64,000 nt of DNA from the NCBI RefSeq assembly GCF_013155365.1, contig NZ_JABJRA010000001.1, positions 310,001 to 374,000 on the forward strand, read 5' to 3'. This stretch comes from Nocardioides sp. zg-DK7169. GTDB taxonomy: Bacteria; Actinomycetota; Actinomycetes; Propionibacteriales; Nocardioidaceae. This document shows positions 17,307 to 23,765 of this stretch, in pieces (the stretch's first letter is position 1; each line of letters starts with the position of its first letter). The notes beneath the pieces are model-generated. The model was given only the letters and a program-made list of their open reading frames with translations. It did not search any database and was not told where the DNA came from. The position numbers and the translations under genes were made by a program.

Positions 17307-17956
17307 GCAGACCCCGCACCACCGTCGTCCTCGTCGACGACCACGAGCTCATCCGCACAGGACTGGCCGGCATCTTCGACCTCGAGGAGGACATGAGCGT
17401 GGTCGGGCAGGCCGCCACCCTCGCCGAGGGACTGCGCCTGTACGCCGAGCTGCGACCCGACGTCGTCGTCACCGACCTGCAGCTGCAGGACGGCACCGGC
17501 CTGGACCTGGTCCGCCAGGTGCGCCGCGAGAGCGACACGGTGGGGCTGGTCGTGCTGACGATGCACGCAGGTGACGCCCAGATCTTCGCCAGCATGGAGT
17601 CCGGCGCCTCCGGCTTCGTGGGCAAGGACGCGCCAGCGCGCGACGTGGTCGAGGCCGCCCGGCACGCGGCCATCTCCCCGCGCTCCTTCGTCTCCGCCGG
17701 ACTCGTCCAGGCCATGGTGCGCCGGTCCTCACCGGAGTCCATGCGGCTCTCGGACCGGGAGCACGAGGTGCTCAAGCTGCTCGCGGACGGTCTGAGCGCC
17801 GCCGCGATCGGCGAGCGGCTCTACCTCAGCGAGTCCACGGCGAAGTCGCACATCGCGAAGATCTACCAGCGCCTGGGCGCCCAGAACCGCGCCCAGGCGC
17901 TCGTCACCGCGATGCGCACCGGGCTCCTCTCGGCCGTGGGCCCTGCCACGCGCTGA
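17303..17956 (+). CDS. LuxR/NarL-type response regulator, Tad operon
   Basis: A 217-residue regulator with a receiver domain (acidic pair in VDDHE near residue 13, phospho-acceptor Asp58 in VVTDLQ, and Lys in VGKDAPA) and a C-terminal LuxR-type helix-turn-helix (LSDREHEVLKLLADG through ESTAKSHIAKIYQRL). It is the cognate partner of the preceding kinase, overlapping it by 4 bp (GTGA). The next gene on the strand is the Flp pilin, with a 159-bp gap that could hold its operator, making the major pilin the obvious candidate target. Confidence 0.93.
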   Translation: MSRPRTTVVLVDDHELIRTGLAGIFDLEEDMSVVGQAATLAEGLRLYAELRPDVVVTDLQLQDGTGLDLVRQVRRESDTVGLVVLTMHAGDAQIFASMESGASGFVGKDAPARDVVEAARHAAISPRSFVSAGLVQAMVRRSSPESMRLSDREHEVLKLLADGLSAAAIGERLYLSESTAKSHIAKIYQRLGAQNRAQALVTAMRTGLLSAVGPATR

Positions 17957-18115
17957 GCCTCCTGGCCCGGGTGCTGCCCCGGACGTCGGATCCGGTAGCC
18001 CGAAGTGACTACCCAGGGCGAGCCGTCCTTCGGATGGCAACGCTCCCGTCCTTCGCGAGGATCGTCGCAGCGAGGTCCGTCCAGGACCCGACGCACCCGA
18101 GGGAGAACACATCCG
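17957..18115 (+). promoter_or_regulatory. Structured leader/promoter region of flp pilin
   Basis: A 159-bp gap with several short hairpins: CCGGG-CCCGG near 17969-17986, GGTAG-CTACC around 17996-18016, GCCGTCC-GGATGGC around 18022-18040, and a weaker one at GTCCTTCGCGAGGAT. GGGAG lies about 11 nt before the ATG. No TANNNT box was found, so processing of a read-through Tad mRNA is possible. I could not match it to a known riboswitch class. Confidence 0.35.
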
Positions 18116-18322
18116 ATGATCGACTACCTGCGCATCCTGCTCCACGCCCGCCTCGATCGCGACGAGCGGGGCGCCTCCGCGGTCGAGTACGGCCTGCTGG
18201 TCGCCGGCATCGCCGCGGTGATCATCCTGGCGGTGTTCATGCTGGGCGAGACGGTCACCGGGCTGTTCAACGACACCAAGGACGCGATCGACAACGAGGG
18301 GCAGACGCCCGTGACCCCCTGA
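18116..18322 (+). CDS. flp: Flp/Fap-type IVb pilin
   Basis: A 68-residue major pilin precursor. The short basic leader ends at the processing site ERG^ASAVEYGLL, with Glu at +5 of the mature protein as required for type IVb prepilin peptidases. A single hydrophobic helix (AGIAAVIILAVF) and a short acidic tail follow. The ATG at 18116 is chosen because the pilin leader begins there; an upstream in-frame codon would add a leader-like stretch with no role. It is the expected filament subunit of the Tad machine upstream. The prepilin peptidase and TadE/F pseudopilins are not in the window. Confidence 0.93.
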   Translation: MIDYLRILLHARLDRDERGASAVEYGLLVAGIAAVIILAVFMLGETVTGLFNDTKDAIDNEGQTPVTP

Positions 18323-18337
18323 GCCGACGCGGCTCAG
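18319..18337. terminator. Bidirectional terminator between flp and M48 peptidase
   Basis: CTGAGCC (18319-18325) and GGCTCAG (18331-18337) form a 7-bp stem with a 5-nt loop. Each arm contains the stop codon of one of the two convergent genes, so the hairpin ends both transcripts within a 19-bp junction. Confidence 0.6.
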
Positions 18338-19572
18338 TCGCCCGCCCCACCCATCCGCTCGGCCAGCGCGATCCGCGTCCAGCCGGTGGGGTGGGAGCCG
18401 AACCACAGCTGCGAGGGAGCCCACGGCGTCGGGTCGGCCAGCGAGCGGGTCATCAGCTGGACCTGCATGTCGACGAACGTCTCGGGGTCCTCGGTGGCGC
18501 GCAGCGAGTCCACGTCGGCGCGCAGCTCGACCTGGCGGCTGATGGTGTTCTGCACCGGGCTGGACAGGAACGAGGCCAGCGCGAACAGCGCGAGCACGAC
18601 CGGCACGGACGCCGGGTCGCCCAGCCGGGTGGCCCGGCGCCGTCCACCGAGGACCAGGCCGAGCAGGCCGACCCCGAACGCGGCACCGGTCGCGCCCAGC
18701 ACGGAGCCGACCAGCACGTCGTCGTGGCGGGCGTGGGCCAGCTCGTGGGCGACCACGGTGAGCGCCTGCTCGCGCGGCAGCTCCTCGACGAGCGTGTCGT
18801 AGAGGACCACCCGCCGCGTCCCCCCGAAGCCGGAGACGTAGGCGTTCAGCGTCGTCGTACGTCGTGAGGCGTCGCTGACCAGCACCTCGTCGACCTCGAC
18901 CCCCTCCTCCTCGGCGAGGGCCAGCACGCCGGCGCGCAGCGGTCCCTCCTCCAGCGGCGTGAAGGAGCTGAACAGCGGCTCCACGACGAGGGGGTAGACG
19001 AACGAGCCGAGCATCACCAGCGTCGCGGCGACCCCGGCCGCGATCACCGGCCAGGCGCGCCGCCACCGGCGCGCGCAGGCCATCACGGCCACGAGCGCCA
19101 GCGAGGTCACGACCACGTCGAGCACCTCGCCCTTGACCAGGTCGGCGGCGTAGCCGCCCCAGGACTGCACCGACAGGCCGTACTCGCGCAGGTGCTGGCG
19201 CTGGCGGATGCCGAAGGGCAGGGTCACGAGCCGGCCGACCACGTCGAGGAACGCCACCGCGGCGACCACCTGCAGCCACCACGGCCCGCGCTGGACCTTG
19301 GCCACGATGCCGCGGCCCCGGCGCGTGAACCCGAACCAGCAGGCCACCAGCAGCGAGACCGCCAGCGAGCTCCAGCTCCACACCCGCGACCAGGTCGTGA
19401 AGGTCTCGGCCCGCGCGAGGTGCTCGGCGCCGAAGTACGCCGCCGGGTCGACCGGCTCGAGGTCGCCGCCGGGGACCGGGTCCCACGGGACCAGCCAGGC
19501 GGCCAGCGCCACGAACAGCAGGCCGGCCACGATGCTGACGCCGAGCGCTGCCGGCCGGTGCTCCTGGGTCAC
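18334..19572 (-). CDS. M48 family zinc metallopeptidase (Ste24/CAAX protease-like)
   Basis: A 412-residue polytopic membrane peptidase. The zinc motif HELAH, in VVAHELAHARHDD, and the downstream RQVELRADVDSL segment, which supplies the third ligand Glu, match M48. N-terminal TM helices and the YGLSVQSWGGY segment resemble the Ste24 branch rather than HtpX. Likely roles are membrane protein quality control or processing of lipidated or misfolded substrates. The GTG at 19572 overlaps the preceding gene's stop by 4 bp (GTGA); longer in-frame extensions are shadows of that gene. Confidence 0.88.
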   Translation of the reverse strand: MTQEHRPAALGVSIVAGLLFVALAAWLVPWDPVPGGDLEPVDPAAYFGAEHLARAETFTTWSRVWSWSSLAVSLLVACWFGFTRRGRGIVAKVQRGPWWLQVVAAVAFLDVVGRLVTLPFGIRQRQHLREYGLSVQSWGGYAADLVKGEVLDVVVTSLALVAVMACARRWRRAWPVIAAGVAATLVMLGSFVYPLVVEPLFSSFTPLEEGPLRAGVLALAEEEGVEVDEVLVSDASRRTTTLNAYVSGFGGTRRVVLYDTLVEELPREQALTVVAHELAHARHDDVLVGSVLGATGAAFGVGLLGLVLGGRRRATRLGDPASVPVVLALFALASFLSSPVQNTISRQVELRADVDSLRATEDPETFVDMQVQLMTRSLADPTPWAPSQLWFGSHPTGWTRIALAERMGGAGD

Positions 19573-20747
19573 GCCGCCAAGTCTCGCAGCCGCTCGCGCC
19601 AGGCGGCGGTCAGCGACGCGACGTCCCACCCGGTGATCCGGGCGAGCGCGGCCTCGAGGTCCTCGCCGTCGCGCACGGCCTCGTAGACCGCGACCAGCCC
19701 GGCCTCCCCCGTGTGCTCGGCGAGCACCACGGCCGCGAGCCAGGCGCTCTCGTAGACCGCCCCGAGGCGGCCGTTCGCGACGTCGAAGGCGGCGGCGTCG
19801 GGCAGCGCCCGCGGGGCACCGCGCTCGCGCACCTGGCGCACCACCTGGGCCGCGGTGGTCGAGACCGGCAGGTCCACGCCGCGCAGCGCGACGTAGTCGG
19901 CGAACCCCTCCAGCAGCCACAGCGGCATCGCGCTGGTGGCCACGCCGGTGGCCACGTGCACTGCCTCGTGGCTCATCACCACCTGGGCCCCCGAGCGGCG
20001 CAGCCGGTCGAACTCCTCGGGGTTCACCAGCACGTGGGTGGGCGCGTCTGCGTCGTCGGAGCCGTCGACCGTGGCGGTCACCGCGGCGATCCCGGCGTAG
20101 GTCCCGGGCTCGGCACCGAGCGCCCGGTCCAGGTCGCGCGAGGACGCCGGCACCTCCACGACCAGGCGCGGGCTCCACGACGGCAGCACCCGGCCTACGA
20201 CGGGCACGGCGTCGCGGGCCAGCGCGGCGTAGCGCGCCACGTCGTCGGTGCTCTCGGCGGCGAGCACCAGCGTCTGCGGGGTGCGGCGCACCTGCACCGC
20301 GGAGGCCAGCCACAGCGGCGCGCGCCCGGTGCCGCCGACGGACTCGACCTCCACCCCGGTGCCCGTGGACCGGAGCTGCACCTGGAGCTCGGCGCGGGCC
20401 ACCGTGTCGTCGAAACCGGCGAAGCGCCAGGTGGTCTCGACGGAGGCGCGCCACCGCCCGTCGGCGTCCGCCGGGGCGGAGGCGTCGACGTAGCGCAGCG
20501 AGAAGTCGGCGACGCCGAGGCGGCGGGCGTTGGTCACGACGTGCGCGACCCCGGCGAGCTCGTCCGGGACGTCGCCGCGTTCCCGCACGGCCCGCTCCAG
20601 GGCGGCCAGGGCACGCGCGGCGCCGGTGGGGTCGACCGCGCCGGCCGTCTCCCCCTCCGGGCGCTCCGGGGCGGTGTAGGTGCCGGGCCTGAGCACCAGG
20701 AACCCGCCCACCGCGAGGAGCAGCAGGAACAGCGAAAGGCCGGCCAC
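19569..20747 (-). CDS. Membrane-anchored HExxH protein, peptidase MA-like
   Basis: A 392-residue protein with one N-terminal TM helix (about 3-20), an extracytoplasmic beta-rich region resembling a lipoprotein-like fold, and a C-terminal gluzincin-like domain. HEAVH (260-264) and Glu280 in LLEGFADY provide the expected zinc ligands and catalytic Glu, as in the peptidase MA-like family. The substrate is unknown. It overlaps the M48 gene downstream, so two metallopeptidase-type proteins are co-translated. The GTG at 20747 is used, but in-frame codons continue to the upstream stop (AHPPPAKAGRPPRW), so an unusual CTG start near 20792 would give a longer basic N-terminus. Confidence 0.7.
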   Translation of the reverse strand: MAGLSLFLLLLAVGGFLVLRPGTYTAPERPEGETAGAVDPTGAARALAALERAVRERGDVPDELAGVAHVVTNARRLGVADFSLRYVDASAPADADGRWRASVETTWRFAGFDDTVARAELQVQLRSTGTGVEVESVGGTGRAPLWLASAVQVRRTPQTLVLAAESTDDVARYAALARDAVPVVGRVLPSWSPRLVVEVPASSRDLDRALGAEPGTYAGIAAVTATVDGSDDADAPTHVLVNPEEFDRLRRSGAQVVMSHEAVHVATGVATSAMPLWLLEGFADYVALRGVDLPVSTTAAQVVRQVRERGAPRALPDAAAFDVANGRLGAVYESAWLAAVVLAEHTGEAGLVAVYEAVRDGEDLEAALARITGWDVASLTAAWRERLRDLAA

Positions 20748-20797
20748 CCACCGAGGTGGGCGACCGGCCTTCGCGGGCGGCGGGTGTGCCAGGGCGA

Positions 20798-21793
20798 TCA
20801 GCCCGGGCGGACGGCGCCGACGTAGGGCATCGAGTGCAGCGGCGCGGTGGTGACACCGCTGCCCGGGTTGGCCGCGTGGACGATCTGGCCGTTGCCGATG
20901 TACATGCCGACGTGGCTGATCGGGCTGTAGTAGAAGACCAGGTCGCCGGGCTGCAGGTCGCCCTCGGCGATCCGCGGGCCGGAGGAGAACTGCGCGCTCG
21001 AGGAGTGCGGCAGCGAGACGCCGGCCTGGGCCCAGGCCATCATCGTCAGCCCGGAGCAGTCGAAGGCGCTGGGGCCCGCGGCACCGTAGACGTAGGCGTC
21101 GCCGACCTGCGCCATGGCGTACTGGATCGCGGCGCCGGCGCGGCCGGAGCTCGGGACGCTGGCGGGGGCGGGAGCGGGTTCGCGCGAGGAGCTGCGCGAG
21201 ACGATCGCCTCGCGCTCCTCGGCCTCGAGACGGTCGAGCAGGGCCTGGGCCTCGTCGAACTTCTCGTCGATGGCCGCCTTCTCCTCGGCCATCTCCTCCT
21301 TGGTCTCCTCGACCGCGGCGATCCGGCTCTCGGTGGCCTCGCGGCGCAGCTCGAGGGCCTGGACCTCGGTGGTGTAGCTGCCGAGCAGCTCGCCCTGGAG
21401 GTCGTTGAAGGCCGCCATCGTGGTGAGCGAGGCGAGGAAGGCGCCGGGGTCGTCGGAGACGAAGACCTCACCGGCGGCCGAGAGGCCCTGGCCGGTGTAC
21501 TGGGTCACGATCGAGTCGGCGACCTGGTCGCGGACGCCGGACAGGCGCTGGTCCTGTCGCTTCTCGTCGGCGCGGAGCGAGGTGAGGTCGCCCTGGAGGT
21601 CGGCCAGCTCGAGCTTGGCGTCGTTGTAGCGCTCCGAGGCCTGCTCGGCCTCGTGGTAGAGGCGGTCCACCCGCTCCTTGACATCGTCGATGTCGGGCTC
21701 GGCGTGGGCCGGGGTGGAGGGGCTGAGCGCGATGGCCCCGATGAGTCCGGTGCCCGCGAGGGCACTGATGATTCGCTTGCGACCGTGCTGCAC
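20798..21793 (-). CDS. Secreted NlpC/P60 peptidoglycan endopeptidase (RipA-like)
   Basis: A 331-residue cell-wall hydrolase that would cleave the D-Glu-mDAP bond in peptide stems. It has a signal peptide (about 1-31, ending in PAHA), a long coiled coil (about 35-215) as in RipA and other division hydrolases, and a C-terminal NlpC/P60 domain with Cys246 (FDCSGL), His294 and His306. The GTG at 21793 is supported by AAGGGAGA 10 nt upstream; it directly follows the c-di-AMP riboswitch. Coiled coils of this kind are usually released or bound by an FtsEX-type activator. Regulation by c-di-AMP links it to cell-wall stress and turgor. Confidence 0.92.
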   Translation of the reverse strand: MQHGRKRIISALAGTGLIGAIALSPSTPAHAEPDIDDVKERVDRLYHEAEQASERYNDAKLELADLQGDLTSLRADEKRQDQRLSGVRDQVADSIVTQYTGQGLSAAGEVFVSDDPGAFLASLTTMAAFNDLQGELLGSYTTEVQALELRREATESRIAAVEETKEEMAEEKAAIDEKFDEAQALLDRLEAEEREAIVSRSSSREPAPAPASVPSSGRAGAAIQYAMAQVGDAYVYGAAGPSAFDCSGLTMMAWAQAGVSLPHSSSAQFSSGPRIAEGDLQPGDLVFYYSPISHVGMYIGNGQIVHAANPGSGVTTAPLHSMPYVGAVRPG

Positions 21794-21821
21794 GAGCGGG
21801 CGGTCTCCCTTGCATGTCGTA

Positions 21822-21985
21822 CGCCTACCGGGTGAGCTGTCGGGTTCGGGCACGACTTGCCCTACCCCCGCTCCTCGGCGTGCTTGCGCACGCCGCCTTG
21901 CGAGGGATTCACCCCAGGAATGGTGGTTCCCCGGCTCCCGCACCGTCCGAGAACGGTTCGAGACTCAGCGCGGTGCCCGCGCGGA
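21822..21985 (-). ncRNA. Cyclic di-AMP riboswitch (ydaO/yuaA class) in nlpC leader
   Basis: The minus-strand leader contains the conserved ydaO blocks in order: CGCTGAGTCTC, GGGAGCCGGGGAACC, GGGGTGAATCC, GGGTAGGGC, CCGAACCCGACAGCT and CACCCGGTAGGCG. These match the c-di-AMP riboswitch core found upstream of cell-wall hydrolase genes in actinobacteria. A hairpin GGTGCCCG-CGGGCACC precedes the core, and TAACGT at 22022-22027 is a plausible -10. The GTG and its Shine-Dalgarno lie directly downstream of the aptamer, consistent with control of transcription or translation; ligand-bound switches of this class usually turn the gene off. Confidence 0.88.
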
Positions 21986-22103
21986 TCGAGTGATCCACTC
22001 CCACGGGCACCTCAGGGCGACACGTTAGTCGCAGCGGTCGGGGTCGGCCAATCATGGTCCCCACGAGTCGCAGGAATTTACTCGTGGGTCACATCACCCG
22101 ACC

Positions 22104-22310
22104 TCAGGCCGACTCCGTGTGGGGCGCGTCGACGGCGCTCACCAGCCGCAGCGGGGGCACCAGGCCGCCCTCGGCCAGCACGTCGAGCGCGCGACGCTCG
22201 TCGTCGTCGAAGCTGAGCTCGGGCGGCGGGCCCAGGAGCACCGTCACCACGCAGTTGTGACAGGCCAGCGCTCGCACCACGCAGGTGCCGCAGTCGATCC
22301 TCGTCGTCAT
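22104..22310 (-). CDS. Small CxxC-CxxC conserved protein, actinobacterial
   Basis: A 68-residue protein with DCGTCVVRALACHNC near the N-terminus, two CxxC pairs spaced for a zinc knuckle or rubredoxin-like site, then VVTVLLGPP and a short helix with LDVLAEGGLVPPLRLV. Small proteins with this layout are conserved in actinobacteria without known function. The ATG at 22310 is preferred; a longer version would add basic residues of low complexity. No promoter or clear ribosome site was found, and its minus-strand position upstream of the riboswitch leaves operon membership open. Confidence 0.62.
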   Translation of the reverse strand: MTTRIDCGTCVVRALACHNCVVTVLLGPPPELSFDDDERRALDVLAEGGLVPPLRLVSAVDAPHTESA

Positions 22311-22415
22311 GCTCCGCACGCTGACAGCGACCACCGACAGTCGCGCTCCCCGGGCCGCCCGGCGTGTCGGCCCGGCGTGTCGGCCCGGCATGTCGGCCGG
22401 CGTACGGCGCGGCGC

Positions 22416-23699
22416 TCAGCCCGTGCGGCCGAGCAGGGCGACCAGCACGTCGGAGGTGACCACACGCGCGCCGGCGCGGGCCACGTCGGCACCGAGCTCG
22501 CCGTCACTGGTGACGACGAGCACGACCCGACCGCTGGGCTCGGCGCCCACGAGGTCGCGGATCACGTCGTCTGCGATCACGCCCTCGGGGCTGAACAGCA
22601 CCTTGACCCCGCGCGGGGTCATGACCACCGGCCGTCGGCCCGCAGCGGCCGCGTCGAAGACCACCGTCGTCTCGGCACCCGTGCGTGCGACGACCGGGGC
22701 GAGCGCCTGGAGCAGCCGGATCCGCTGCGCCTCCAGCGAGGACTGCGGCCAGGCGGTCTTGCTGACGTTGTAGCCGTCGACGAGCAGACGCGCCCGCGGC
22801 ATCGCGAGGTACTGCTCGAGCAGCGCAGGCGTCACCGGGGCCCGGACCGGGCCTCCTGCCGGGTCCTGCTCCCCCGCGCCGGCGACCTCGGCCTCGACCC
22901 GGTCGCCCGGGCTGCCGGAGACCGGGGGCAGGCCCAGCTCTCGCTGGAGGCCGCCGGCGGCGTCGAGCACCGTCTCCAGCAGCACCCGCGCGCGCAGGGT
23001 CGCCTCGTCCTTCGCGGTCCGCGTGGAGCGCCGGCCCGCGGCCAGCTCCTCCTCCAGCGCCGCCACCTGCGCCCGCAGCCGCCGGACCTCCTTGTGCTGG
23101 GCACCGGCCCGGGCCTCGGCCTCGGCGCGGGCCGCCTCGGCGTCGCGCAGCTCCTGCTCCTCGCCGGTGCGCGCCGCCCGCTCCGCGGCGCGGGCCTCGC
23201 CCAGGCGCCGGCGCAGGGCGCTGATCTCCGCCTTGTACTCCTCGACCTGCACGCGGTGGCTGGCCCGCAGCTCGCGTTGGGCCTGCTCGGCCCGCTCCAG
23301 CCGGGCACGCAGCCGCTCCACCTCCGCGTCGCGTCCCTCGGCGCCGGCGCGCTCGCCCAGCCGGCGTACGCCGTCGGCCACGACGAGCGCCCATCCCTCG
23401 GGACGCAGCAGCCAGGCCAGCGCCACCTCGTCCGCGGCGTCGAGCGCGGCGGGGCCCCGGGCCTGCAGCTGCACCGCGACCCGCTCGCGCAGCTCGTCGT
23501 CGGCGAGCGCGGCGGTGATGGCACCGGCGCCGAGCCGGGCCCGCCGGGCGGGAGCGAAGGCGGCGACCCGGCGCAGGCTGGGCGGCAGGTGGGGCACATC
23601 GGGCAGCACCTCGGCGGTGCGGGCGAGCACGCGGGTGCGCACCGCGCCCGGCAGCGCGTCGAGCGTCTGCTCTGTGGTGGTGCTCACGACCTCGTCCAT
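22416..23699 (-). CDS. Coiled-coil NYN/PIN-domain protein (YacP/Rae1-like nuclease domain)
   Basis: A 427-residue protein in three parts: a helical N-terminus (about 1-110), a charged coiled coil (about 120-260) and a C-terminal NYN domain. The NYN part begins with LLVDGYNVSKT, continues with TTVVFDA and IADDVIRDLV and ends near VVTSDGELGADVA, giving the acidic cluster of PIN-like RNases. NYN domains with coiled coils are common in actinobacteria and are thought to act on RNA. It is divergent from a DNA/RNA nuclease gene, 66 bp away. TAGGCT lies 9 nt before the ATG. Confidence 0.8.
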   Translation of the reverse strand: MDEVVSTTTEQTLDALPGAVRTRVLARTAEVLPDVPHLPPSLRRVAAFAPARRARLGAGAITAALADDELRERVAVQLQARGPAALDAADEVALAWLLRPEGWALVVADGVRRLGERAGAEGRDAEVERLRARLERAEQAQRELRASHRVQVEEYKAEISALRRRLGEARAAERAARTGEEQELRDAEAARAEAEARAGAQHKEVRRLRAQVAALEEELAAGRRSTRTAKDEATLRARVLLETVLDAAGGLQRELGLPPVSGSPGDRVEAEVAGAGEQDPAGGPVRAPVTPALLEQYLAMPRARLLVDGYNVSKTAWPQSSLEAQRIRLLQALAPVVARTGAETTVVFDAAAAGRRPVVMTPRGVKVLFSPEGVIADDVIRDLVGAEPSGRVVLVVTSDGELGADVARAGARVVTSDVLVALLGRTG

Positions 23700-23765
23700 G
23701 GGGTGACCAGCCTATGCCGCGCGTCCTCCCCGGGGCTGTCGGTGCCGCGCCCTACGGTCAAGCCC

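Noticed and set aside
17957..18115. c-di-GMP riboswitch before flp
   Set aside because: GGGCGAGCC and GGCAACGC loosely recall the class, but the conserved GACGCAAAGCC and GGGTT blocks are missing.
21950..21970. tRNA T-arm-like GGTTCGAG
   Set aside because: No acceptor, D-arm or anticodon pairing around it; the sequence belongs to the riboswitch region.
22119..23765. A long N-terminal extension of the exonuclease fusion
   Set aside because: It runs antisense through the NYN gene and lacks homology to nucleases; TACGGT lies 7 nt before ATG 23766.
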